Source: a bacterium
GTDB taxonomy: Bacteria; Vulcanimicrobiota; Vulcanimicrobiia; Vulcanimicrobiales; SCRA01
Length of the DNA: 64,000 nucleotides
NCBI GenBank assembly: GCA_004298675.1
Contig: SCRI01000082.1
Coordinates: forward strand, 1 to 64,000
Direction: 5' to 3'
The notes under the pieces are model-generated. The model saw only the letters and a list, made by a program, of their open reading frames with translations. It was not told the DNA's origin and did no database searches. Made by a program: the position numbers and the translations under genes. Shown piece by piece: positions 36,218 through 44,266 of this stretch (position 1 is the first letter of the stretch; the number at the start of each line of letters is the position of its first letter).

Positions 36218-37099
36218 ATGTCCGTAGAGATCCGACAGCTGCGGTACTTTATCACCGTAGCAGAGGAATTGAACTTTGCACGGGCTGCGAAGCGGCTGGC
36301 GATGGCTCAGCCGCCACTCAGTCAAGCTATCCGGAACCTAGAGACGGAGTTGGGCGTCCAACTCTTTGACCGGACGCGCCGGCCCATCGCGCTGACGCGC
36401 GCGGGCCGCGCGCTGCTCGCGGAAGCACTGCCGATCATTGATCAACTCGCGTACGTCGTAGAGGCAACGCGGCGGGCAGGCACGAGCAAGGGCGGCCATC
36501 TCGAGATTGGCGCGGTCTCGGCGGCGCAACTGGGCATCCTACCGAAGCTCTTGAGGGTATTCCACACCGCCTACCCTGACGTGCAGATCGGTATCGATGA
36601 CATCACTTCATCACACCAACTTGCGGCGATCCGCGAAGGTAGAATAGATATCGGGTTCCTCCACTCGCCGGCCTACGACCCAGTGCTCGAGACACGGCTC
36701 GTACACAGGGAGGGCCTATCGCTCGTCCTGCCAACGACACACCGGCTCTCTTCCCTTTCCTCGGTTGAGATTTCGGAACTCGGCTCCGAGACATTCATCA
36801 TGTTCGACCGCGCAGAATCACCGGCGCTCTATGATCAAATCACCGGCCTCTGCCGTGCGGCGGGCTTCCGGCCTCGCATTCGCCAACACGTGAATCGGTT
36901 TACCGCGATCATCTCACTGGTCGCCGTAGGAGTCGGAGTGGCTGTTGTTCCTGCTTCAATCGAGCGCATGGCTACGAGCGGAGTGGTCGTTCCCAGCATA
37001 GACAACCCGCTGGCTTTCTGTGAAATACACGCGTGTTGGCGCGCATCGGAGACATCGACTGAGGTACGGAACCTGCTCTCTCTCATAGAGCCGGCTTGA
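36218..37099 (+). CDS. LysR-family transcriptional regulator
   Basis: A 293-residue LysR-type regulator. Winged-helix segment MSVEIRQLRYFITVAEELNFARAAKRLAMAQPPLSQAIRNLE, then LGVQLFDRTRRPIALTRAG, followed by the effector-binding domain. GGAG lies 8 bases before the ATG. It is divergent from the polyamine-type importer operon and therefore the best candidate regulator of the importer, M24 and amidohydrolase genes. Confidence 0.93.
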   Translation: MSVEIRQLRYFITVAEELNFARAAKRLAMAQPPLSQAIRNLETELGVQLFDRTRRPIALTRAGRALLAEALPIIDQLAYVVEATRRAGTSKGGHLEIGAVSAAQLGILPKLLRVFHTAYPDVQIGIDDITSSHQLAAIREGRIDIGFLHSPAYDPVLETRLVHREGLSLVLPTTHRLSSLSSVEISELGSETFIMFDRAESPALYDQITGLCRAAGFRPRIRQHVNRFTAIISLVAVGVGVAVVPASIERMATSGVVVPSIDNPLAFCEIHACWRASETSTEVRNLLSLIEPA

Positions 37100-37254
37100 T
37101 GGTCACGGCATCGCGGTGAGTCGCCGCCTGTGGGACGTCCGGCTCCATGGGCTCCGGCGGTTCGGCTCGCGTAGGTGCGAAAATGTGAGCTAATCCGTGT
37201 CAAACCGGCTCATCCATGGGTAGCATAGCCCGGGGAATCGCCCCGAGGAGGGTC

Positions 37255-38097
37255 ATGGACGAGCGATCCGGCCAGACGGTAACCCTGACAAAGAACGAGG
37301 AACGCGAGGTCCGGCGCCGCACGGGGCTGCGCGCCGCCGTGGTCTTCGAGACGGTACGCCGGGAAGGTGAGGCGGAGCTGCGCCGCCCTGCCGCCGCGCT
37401 CGCCTTCTCCGGCCTAGCAGCCGGGCTCTCGATGGGCTTCTCGCTCGTTGCGACCGGGATCATTCGAGCCGGGCTTACCGCCGCGCCGTGGCGAGTCTTG
37501 CTAGAGAACGCGGGCTACACGCTCGGCTTTCTCATCGTCGTCATGGGACGCCAGCAGCTCTTCAGCGAGAACACGGTGACGGCCGTGCTGCCGCTGCTCG
37601 ACGACCCGAACAAACGCCAGACCGCGCTGCGTGTCCTGCGCCTCTGGGCGATCGTCTTGGCCGCGAACCTCGTCGGCGTCTGCGTCTTCGCCTATGTCAC
37701 CGCACTCACCGACGTCTTTCCGCCGCACGTTCGTGCCGCGTTCCTGCAGCTAAGCGCCGAGGCGATCAAGCCAACGTTCGGGACGATTCTGCTCCGCGGC
37801 ATCTTCGCGGGCTGGCTCATCGCCCTCATGGTTTGGCTCTTACCCGCCGCCGATGCTTCGCGGGTGCTGATCGTGCTCATCATCACCTACATCGTCGGCG
37901 CGGCGGGCCTCAGCCACATCATCGCGGGATCGGTCGAGGTGCTCTACGGCGTCGCGGTTGGCACGATCTCTTGGGCGACGTACCTGCTCAAGTTCCTGTT
38001 GCCGGTGTTCATCGGCAACGTCATCGGCGGTGTCGCGCTCGTTTCACTGCTCAACTACGGCCAGGTGGCTCCGGAAGCGGTCGATACCGGCTCGTAG
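37255..38097 (+). CDS. Formate/nitrite transporter (FNT) family channel, YfdC-like
   Basis: A 280-residue membrane protein with six hydrophobic helices in the FocA/NirC order: ALAFSGLAAGLSMGFSLV, ENAGYTLGFLIVVMGRQQLFSENTVTAVLPLL, LRLWAIVLAANLVGVCVFAYVTAL, LRGIFAGWLIALMVWLLPAADASRV, HIIAGSVEVLYGV, and a final FLLPVFIGNVIGGVALVSLLNYGQV. It is the YfdC-type branch with a longer N-terminal charged region. The ATG at 37255 has GGAGG just upstream (4 bases); an earlier ATG at 37216 has none. Permeant anion unknown. Confidence 0.88.
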   Translation: MDERSGQTVTLTKNEEREVRRRTGLRAAVVFETVRREGEAELRRPAAALAFSGLAAGLSMGFSLVATGIIRAGLTAAPWRVLLENAGYTLGFLIVVMGRQQLFSENTVTAVLPLLDDPNKRQTALRVLRLWAIVLAANLVGVCVFAYVTALTDVFPPHVRAAFLQLSAEAIKPTFGTILLRGIFAGWLIALMVWLLPAADASRVLIVLIITYIVGAAGLSHIIAGSVEVLYGVAVGTISWATYLLKFLLPVFIGNVIGGVALVSLLNYGQVAPEAVDTGS

Positions 38098-38159
38098 TAG
38101 TATTCGTTTGCGCAAGCCGCGCATTCATCCGTTCCAGCCGCTCGTTGGTCGTCTGAAGC

Positions 38160-39434
38160 TCACCGCATCAGCCCAGGCAGCGCTAAGGTCACACCGGGGA
38201 TGACGTTCACGACGACGAGGGCAACGAACAACGCCGCGAGGAACGGCAGCACGGCCAGCGAGATGGTCTCCACCGGTTCCTTCGATATTCCTGAGACCAC
38301 GAAGAGATTCAAGCCAATCGGAGGGTGGATCAGGCCGATCTGCATCGCTAAGATCATGATAATTGCGAAGTGCAGCGGATCGACGCCCACGACCGCCAAC
38401 AGCGGCACGAACAACGGAACGGTGAGATAAATGATCGCCGGAGGCTCGAGGATGAATCCAAGGATCAGAAACGCGGCATTCGTCGCGAGCAAGAATAGTG
38501 TGAGCGACGGTTTGGATCCGACGACTGCGGACGCCAAATGCTGCGGGGCCTGGCTTTGAATCAAGTAAAACGCGAGCACCGCTGAGCTGGCGACGATGAA
38601 CATGATCATCGACGTCACTTGAGCGGTATCGACAAGCTGACGGATGAACGTCGAAAACGACAACTCCCGATACACAGCAGCGGCGATGATGATCGCGTAC
38701 ACGGCTGCGAGGGTGGCGGCCTCTGTAATCGTCACTAACCCGAGATAGATTCCGCCGAGCACGACGACCGGCAGCAGCAGTGCCGGGAGGGCCTTACGAA
38801 ACGCGCTGAATCGCTCTTCCCAGGAGTACGCCGGGAGCCTCTTTCCTTCTCCTCGTGCCGAAACGATGACGGCGACAGCGGTCAAGATCGCCGCGACGAA
38901 GATACCCGGGACGAGACTCGCTTGAAAGAGGCGCGCGATCGAGACTTGTGATATGGCGCCGAAGAGAATCAACGGAATACCGGGCGGGAACAGGATTCCC
39001 AGACAGCCGCCCGCCGCGACGACGCTGGCCGCGAAGCGGCGAGAATAGCCGGTGTCCACCATGGCTGGAATCATGATGGTGCCTACCGCGGTCGTGTCCG
39101 CGATACTCGAGCCGGTCATGGCCCCGAAAAACACGGAACTGACGATAGACACGATCGCCATTCCGCCGGGTAAGTGGCAGAGCAGCGATTCGAAAAATCC
39201 GGTCAGATAGCGCGCGGCACCGCTTGCCGTCATGACCTTGCCGGTGAGCACGAAGAGTGGGATAGCGATAAACACTGAGTTGTTGATCGCTGATTGAAAG
39301 GTGGTTGCAATAACGCTCGGCGCATAGGTTGACCCGAAGACCAAAAGCACGATTGCCGGGATCCCAATGGCAAGAAACAGCGGGGCGCCGAGGATCATGA
39401 GGAAGACGAGGATCGCGAGGCTAATCGCGATCAC
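38160..39434 (-). CDS. dctM: TRAP transporter large permease (DctM)
   Basis: A 424-residue integral membrane protein of about 12 helices, typical of the TRAP large subunit: IAIPLFVLTGKVMTASGAA, SVFFGAMTGSSIADTTAVGTIMIPAMV, and LAVVGVDPLHFAIIMILAMQIGLIHPPIGLNLFVVSGI. It overlaps the small-permease gene by 4 bases. With DctQ and the DctP-type protein at 43194-44258 it makes a complete TRAP system for an organic acid. It is transcribed away from the CoA-transferase/TDGLP/UGSC operon. Confidence 0.92.
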   Translation of the reverse strand: MIAISLAILVFLMILGAPLFLAIGIPAIVLLVFGSTYAPSVIATTFQSAINNSVFIAIPLFVLTGKVMTASGAARYLTGFFESLLCHLPGGMAIVSIVSSVFFGAMTGSSIADTTAVGTIMIPAMVDTGYSRRFAASVVAAGGCLGILFPPGIPLILFGAISQVSIARLFQASLVPGIFVAAILTAVAVIVSARGEGKRLPAYSWEERFSAFRKALPALLLPVVVLGGIYLGLVTITEAATLAAVYAIIIAAAVYRELSFSTFIRQLVDTAQVTSMIMFIVASSAVLAFYLIQSQAPQHLASAVVGSKPSLTLFLLATNAAFLILGFILEPPAIIYLTVPLFVPLLAVVGVDPLHFAIIMILAMQIGLIHPPIGLNLFVVSGISKEPVETISLAVLPFLAALFVALVVVNVIPGVTLALPGLMR

Positions 39435-39937
39435 GCCGAGCCCTTCCCGTCATGAATCGTGCGCGCCATGCGGCCGGCAAAGGCGACGCCTAGCAATACC
39501 ATCGATATCGGGAGCAGCAGCGCAACCAGGTACAATGGCGTCTGTAATGACGTCCCTGAGCGTATGTGCGCAGCGTAGAGCTGCAGTGCTTTCAACAGGC
39601 CTTGCCAGCACATGAATGCGCAAAATGCGAGTCCGATGACGTCGGTCGCAACAGCCGCCATTCGCCGCCCGCGGGGAGGAAGTAAGCGGACCAACATTCC
39701 GGTATTAACGTGCTCGCCTTCGGTGTAGGCGCTGCCGCTCACGACAAAGACGGTCATGAGCATGAGATATTGCTCGATCTCTCCGATCCAAGCGCCGCTC
39801 GTGTGGAAGACGTAGCGCTGAATCGCGGCGAAAGCCGAGACGACGACCATCAGAACGATGCCCGCGGCACCAACGAACTGGGCAGCTCTGGTCAGCAACC
39901 CCATCGGCCCGCCGGAGGCGCCGTTGCGCGCGTCCAT
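39431..39937 (-). CDS. dctQ: TRAP transporter small permease (DctQ)
   Basis: A 168-residue membrane protein with four hydrophobic helices and the conserved YTEGEHVNTGMLVRLLPPRGRR and WIGEIEQYLM segments of DctQ. It is upstream of dctM on the same strand with a 4-base overlap. Works with DctM and a periplasmic DctP. Confidence 0.9.
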   Translation of the reverse strand: MDARNGASGGPMGLLTRAAQFVGAAGIVLMVVVSAFAAIQRYVFHTSGAWIGEIEQYLMLMTVFVVSGSAYTEGEHVNTGMLVRLLPPRGRRMAAVATDVIGLAFCAFMCWQGLLKALQLYAAHIRSGTSLQTPLYLVALLLPISMVLLGVAFAGRMARTIHDGKGSA

Positions 39938-40022
39938 TGGCCGAGTGTACTACCGGCCTTGCTCGAAGTCAATTCGCCATGCTGATTCGCTAAGCTTCAC
40001 CGCTAGGCTTCGAGTGCGTCTA

Positions 40023-40052
40023 TTGACGCCTAGAAGCCACGGATGGTACACT
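40023..40052 (+). promoter_or_regulatory. Candidate promoter of the CaiB-TDGLP-UGSC operon
   Basis: TTGACG (40023-40028), 18-base spacer, TACACT (40047-40052), with a start expected near 40059, 21 bases before the ATG. Visual identification only. Confidence 0.45.
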
Positions 40053-40079
40053 CTTCCAAACTTCTACTAGGAATTCGAT

Positions 40080-41231
40080 ATGATGAATTCTGTTGGAGCA
40101 TTAGCCGGAATTCGCGTACTCGATCTCACGCGCATTGCGAGCGGGCCTTACGCAACGCTGCTGCTCGCCGATCACGGCGCCGATGTCGTGAAAGTCGAGG
40201 AGCCATCCCGGGGGGACGACACGCGCGCCTTTCCCCCGTACATCGCAGGAGAATCGACGTACTACCTCAGCCTCAATCGCGGCAAGAAGTCGGTAGCACT
40301 TGACCTGAACTCCGCGCGCGGCCAAGCGCTACTCCGTTCCGCCGTCCCGGACTTCGACGTCCTGATCCACAACTATCGGCCGGCCTATGTGGAACGGGCG
40401 CGCCTGGGATACGAAGAGCTTGCGGCCATCAATCCCCGGCTCATCTACTGCACGATTACGGGTTTCGGAACCAGTGGCCCCAAGGCGGACAAACCCGCGT
40501 ACGATCTGTTCGTGGCGGGGATTGCAGGCTTGATGAGTGTGACCGGGGAGCCGGACGGGCCGCCCCAGAGACCCGGGGTAAACCTCATCGACCATCTTGC
40601 CGGTGTCAACGCGGCCTTCGGCATCCTGCTCGCGCTAAAGGCCAGAGAGCGAACGGGACGCGGTCAACGCGTCGAGGTCTCGCTGCTCGACTCGCTCCTT
40701 TCCTGCTCCGGCTATCTCGTTGCGGCGGCGGCCGCGAACGGCAAGGCGCCGCGACCGACCAGTCACAACCAACACGCACAGATCGTGCCTTACGGGACGT
40801 TTCGCACGGCCGATGGCTACATCAACATCGGCGTGCTCAACGACAAAGTATGGCAACCTTTCTGCCACGCGCTGTCGCGCGACGATCTCTCCGCAGATCC
40901 GCGCTTTCAAACCAATGCCCTACGCGTCGAGCACAAGAGCGCGCTACTCGATCTCATCCGCCCCGTACTCCTGACCCGAGCCTCGGGTGAATGGCTCGAG
41001 TCGTTCGAAGCGGTGGGCATTCCGTGTGGCCCGATCAACTCATTTGCCGAGGTCCTTACCGATCCTCAGGTCATTCACAATAGCTTGCTTGTCGAGATGC
41101 AGCACCCAGCATATGGCTCGGTCACGGTCGTCCGCTCGCCCGTGCTGTTGAGTGAGACGCCCGCAAGCGTCTCGCTGGCGCCTCCGATTCTAGGCGAGCA
41201 CCCGATTAGCACGTTGAGGAGGCTGGCATGA
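40080..41231 (+). CDS. CaiB/BaiF-family CoA-transferase
   Basis: A 383-residue class III CoA-transferase. N-terminal LAGIRVLDLTRIASGPYATLLLADHGADVVKVEEP, RNKKSVALDL-like segment (NRGKKSVALDLNSARGQALL), the catalytic Asp in KPAYDLFVAGIAG and YCTITGFGTSGP. It transfers CoA from an acyl-CoA to a free acid. AGGA is upstream of two consecutive ATG codons. First gene of the plus-strand operon with the TDGLP and UGSC genes; presumably activates the acid imported by the TRAP system. Confidence 0.92.
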   Translation: MMNSVGALAGIRVLDLTRIASGPYATLLLADHGADVVKVEEPSRGDDTRAFPPYIAGESTYYLSLNRGKKSVALDLNSARGQALLRSAVPDFDVLIHNYRPAYVERARLGYEELAAINPRLIYCTITGFGTSGPKADKPAYDLFVAGIAGLMSVTGEPDGPPQRPGVNLIDHLAGVNAAFGILLALKARERTGRGQRVEVSLLDSLLSCSGYLVAAAAANGKAPRPTSHNQHAQIVPYGTFRTADGYINIGVLNDKVWQPFCHALSRDDLSADPRFQTNALRVEHKSALLDLIRPVLLTRASGEWLESFEAVGIPCGPINSFAEVLTDPQVIHNSLLVEMQHPAYGSVTVVRSPVLLSETPASVSLAPPILGEHPISTLRRLA

Positions 41232-42283
41232 TTGGCTCTCAAACGTCGCGCGAAGCGATCGAGATGATTGAACTGATGTATCAAGCAGGCTGGACGGACG
41301 GTTTACCGGTCGTTCCGCCGCTACCGGAACTCGTCGATGCCTTCGTGAGGTACGTCGACCGTTCTCCGGACGACCTGGTTGGCTATATCCCGCCCCTCGG
41401 CGGCAAGGCAACCATGGCGAAGGTCGCCGCGAACGCGGTGATGGCGGGATGCCGGCCGGAATACATGCCCGTAATCCTGACCGCCATCGATGCCATGCTG
41501 GACGACAAATTCAACCTCGGCGGAATGCAGTGCTCGACGCATCTTTCAACTCCCCTCTTGATCATCAATGGCCCCATCCGAAAGGAACTCGACATCAATT
41601 GCGGGGCCAACGTGTTCGGGCAGGGCTGGCGCGCCAACGCCACGATCGGGCGGGCCGTCAAGCTCGTCCTGGTGAACATCGGCGGTGCGATTCCGGGCGT
41701 CACGGATAAAGCCACGCTCGGCCACCCGGGGAAGTACACCTACTGCATCGGGGAGAACGAAGAGGAATCCCCGTGGGAGCCTCTGCACGTCGAGCGCGGA
41801 TTCAGTCCGGCAGACAGCACGGTCACCGTCTACGGCAGCGAGGCACCCCATAACATCAACAATCAGATGGTCGACAACCCGTTCGATCTGCTTACGACGA
41901 TCGGCAGCATGATGTCCAATCTCGGATCGAATCACCCATATCTCATGGGCGAGAGTTTCGTCGCGCTGTGTCCGGAGCACGCGAGTGTATGTGCCGCGAA
42001 TCGTTTTCGGAAAGTCGACGTTCAGCAGTTCTTGTTTGACAACGCGCGCAACGAACATCGCCGCCTCAAGGCTGGTGGAATTTACGGCGCGGACACGGCG
42101 AAGTATAACACCTGGCCGCATTGGATCGACCGGCAGCGGGACGATGTCATGGTCCCGGTCTGCCGGCGTGCCAGCGATATCTCGGTGATCGTAACCGGCG
42201 GGCCGGGGCGACACTCGGCCTACCTTCCGGGCTGGTCCTCTCGCTCGGCAACGCGAAAAATCGAACTAGCGAGGAGCAAGTAG
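41228..42283 (+). CDS. TDGLP-family protein (partner of UGSC selenoprotein)
   Basis: A 351-residue protein I do not recognise by name. Conserved features shared with the genes at 60434-61666 and with residues 220 onward of 61674-63416: GWTDGLPVVPP (21-31), ANAVMAGCRPEYMP (68-81) with an invariant Cys75, INGPI, and GWRANATIGRAVKL (133-146). No signal peptide is apparent, so it is probably cytosolic. It overlaps the CoA-transferase gene by 4 bases and is followed 2 bases after its stop by the UGSC selenoprotein. The constant pairing and the fusion at 61674-63416 indicate that it works with the UGSC protein, likely as the substrate-binding or catalytic partner; this is inference. Confidence 0.75.
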   Translation: MIGSQTSREAIEMIELMYQAGWTDGLPVVPPLPELVDAFVRYVDRSPDDLVGYIPPLGGKATMAKVAANAVMAGCRPEYMPVILTAIDAMLDDKFNLGGMQCSTHLSTPLLIINGPIRKELDINCGANVFGQGWRANATIGRAVKLVLVNIGGAIPGVTDKATLGHPGKYTYCIGENEEESPWEPLHVERGFSPADSTVTVYGSEAPHNINNQMVDNPFDLLTTIGSMMSNLGSNHPYLMGESFVALCPEHASVCAANRFRKVDVQQFLFDNARNEHRRLKAGGIYGADTAKYNTWPHWIDRQRDDVMVPVCRRASDISVIVTGGPGRHSAYLPGWSSRSATRKIELARSK

Positions 42284-42285
42284 AC

Positions 42286-43158
42286 GTGCAGACAGTAACT
42301 TCGACCAATGACGACCGCAAAGCCCTGGCCGCGAAGCGGCTGGCAGAGCTAGGCCTCGTTGATCCAGTGGACCATTCCTCAACGACTCTGGCTGCGGCTC
42401 AGCGCTTGGAGTCGCTCGCGGGTAAGCGCCCCGGACTGCTTGACAATCGCAAGGGGAATGGTGACCGCCTACTCGAGCGCATCGGTCAGCTGCTTGTCGA
42501 TCGGTATGGAACGCTGGAGCCGTACCGGACGACGAAGTTCATCTATGCCCGCCGAGCCGACGAGAAGATCCTCGAGGATCTGGCGGCAAGGTGTGACTTC
42601 GTCGTCACCGCGGTCGGTGATTGAGGGTCTTGCGTGTCGTGCAGTGTGCACGACGGCATCGAGTTGGAGACGCGTGGAATTCCTTCCGTGGCGATTCATA
42701 CGTCGGCCTTCCTCGGATCCGCACGCGCGCATGCGTCGGCGTTCGGGCGACCCGATTACGAACCGGTGATCATGCGGCATCCGATTGCGGGTCTGACCCC
42801 AGACGAGGTCATAGCGCGTGCGGACGAGATCATGCCGACAATCGTCGCGTACCTTCTCGGGCAGGAGATTGACGCTCCGTCTGCGCAGCCGGCAGCCATG
42901 AGCGATGCGGAGGCCGCGATAACGGCGGCACTCAGTGAGCTCCGCAGCGGCTTCAATGCCGACGGCGCCGACCTCGAGGTCGTCACGGCAGGCGCGAGTT
43001 CGGTAACCGTGCGTCTGATAGTGACGCCGGAGACCTGCCTCGACTGCATCGTTCCCAAAAGTGCCCTTCAGCACATCGTGGAGAGCGCGGTACGTAAGGC
43101 GCATCCAACGGTGCAGTCCGTCGAACTGATCGACCCACGTGAGGTGACCATTCAATAA
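42286..43158 (+). CDS. UGSC-family selenoprotein with C-terminal Nfu-like domain
   Basis: A 290-residue protein if the TGA at 42622-42624 is read as selenocysteine (residue 113). The reading frame is the same on both sides: VVTAVGD-Sec-GSCVSCSVHDGIELETRGIP gives Sec113-x-x-Cys116-x-x-Cys119. The UGSC family was described in marine selenoproteome surveys; its Sec motif and following segment resemble GrdB/PrdB-type reductases. The preceding part LDNRKGNGDRLLERI fits UGSC N-termini. Residues about 205-290 form a second domain like NifU/Nfu C-terminal domains with a CxxC (Cys251, Cys254) in TPETCLDCIV. The start is GTG 42286 with GGAG 10 bases upstream; no ATG is in frame. A SECIS hairpin follows the TGA. 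A stop reading would give a 112-residue fragment. Confidence 0.85.
42636..42654 (+). promoter_or_regulatory. Bacterial SECIS-like hairpin (UGSC-Nfu gene)
   Basis: Bases 12-30 after the TGA fold into a perfect 7-bp stem, GTCGTGC paired with GCACGAC, closing a 5-base loop AGTGT. The loop starts 19 bases after TGA and has G at its second position, matching the bacterial SECIS geometry known from E. coli fdhF (loop about 18-23 bases downstream with conserved G). It lies wholly inside the coding sequence. Confidence 0.75.
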
Positions 43159-43193
43159 TCGCAACGAGGGCTTCGGCTCCGGAGGAGTAGACC

Positions 43194-44258
43194 GTGACAG
43201 AAGAGACACCACATAGCAACCTTTCCATGGGGTTCGTCTCCCGGCGGAGACTGCTGCAATGGGCTGGGACCGGTGCGCTGAGCATGGCGCTGCCAAAAGG
43301 CGCTGCCGCGCAATCCAGCGGGGGAGCAATCGAGACGCTGACGATCCGCGTGAGTCACGAAGCTCCGGTCAATTTCATCAACGATCTCACGCTGAAAAAG
43401 TGGGCCGACAAGATCAAGGAGAAGAGCGGCGGCAAGATCACGGTCCAAGTGTTCCCCGCCGGCCAACTCTTCAACGATTCGGATGGCATGCAGACGCTGG
43501 TCACGTCGCAAGGCGCTACGTTACAAATGGTATCGACTAGCGCATTCTACGTCGAACCGTACTGTATAGCTGCCGGAGCGTTTGAGCTACCCTACGAGTT
43601 CGCATCTCAGAATCAGTTCCGCGGTGCCTTAGACACCGCACCAGGCAGGCTTATCTCAAAGAGCCTGTCAGAGAACGGTTTGATCGCCATTGGCGACGTC
43701 ATTGACCTTGGGCCGCTCATCGTGGTCAGCGCGAAGCGGCCGCTGCGGACACTCGCCGACATGCACGGGCTCAAAGTACGAAATTTGTCGGGCCAGATCA
43801 CGGCTGATGCTATCCACGCCTTGGGAGCGGGGCCGGTCGACATCTCGTTCCCACAGCTTCCCCTCGCCATGAGCCAAGGGACAGTTGACGCGGCCGTTGC
43901 CACCTATCTTGCGTGGAATGCCGTGCTATCGGACATCGCGATGTACGGCGTCGACCCGCAAATGTGGAAGGTTGGATACCTACAGCTCGTCCAGCGAGAC
44001 TGGTGGAATGCGCTCAACGCCCCTACCCGCAGCTTGATCTCGTCCACATTGTCAGAAGAGATCAGAGGTTCGTGGGCGGTGCTCGACGCAATGCTCGCGA
44101 GGGCGAAACATGCGCTTGCTGGAAAGGGACGAGAGGCGCTGACCCTGTCCACCAACGACATCGGCGCTTGGAAGCACGCTACGGCGTCCGTCATCGAAAA
44201 ATGGGAGCCGAAGATCGGCCGGGAGATTGTCCAGGGTTTTCGTAACGGAAGAGCCTGA
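43194..44258 (+). CDS. dctP: TRAP transporter substrate-binding protein (DctP)
   Basis: A 354-residue periplasmic protein. A Tat signal (SRRRLLQWAGTGALSMALPKGAAA) precedes LTIRVSHEAPVNFINDLTLKKWADKIKEKSGGKITVQVFPAGQLFND, the standard DctP opening. The Arg that binds the carboxylate is in VRNLSGQ. The start is GTG 43194 after GGAGGAG about 8 bases upstream. It lies 35 bases after the UGSC gene on the same strand while dctQM are on the other strand upstream of the operon, so the full TRAP system brackets CaiB, TDGLP and UGSC. Confidence 0.92.
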   Translation: MTEETPHSNLSMGFVSRRRLLQWAGTGALSMALPKGAAAQSSGGAIETLTIRVSHEAPVNFINDLTLKKWADKIKEKSGGKITVQVFPAGQLFNDSDGMQTLVTSQGATLQMVSTSAFYVEPYCIAAGAFELPYEFASQNQFRGALDTAPGRLISKSLSENGLIAIGDVIDLGPLIVVSAKRPLRTLADMHGLKVRNLSGQITADAIHALGAGPVDISFPQLPLAMSQGTVDAAVATYLAWNAVLSDIAMYGVDPQMWKVGYLQLVQRDWWNALNAPTRSLISSTLSEEIRGSWAVLDAMLARAKHALAGKGREALTLSTNDIGAWKHATASVIEKWEPKIGREIVQGFRNGRA

Positions 44259-44266
44259 GGTTAGGG

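Noticed and set aside
42622-42624. TGA as a true stop, giving a 112-residue protein and a separate downstream gene
   Set aside because: Frame, family motif (UGSC), continuing homology on both sides, absence of a ribosome site for the downstream piece and a SECIS hairpin all favour selenocysteine.
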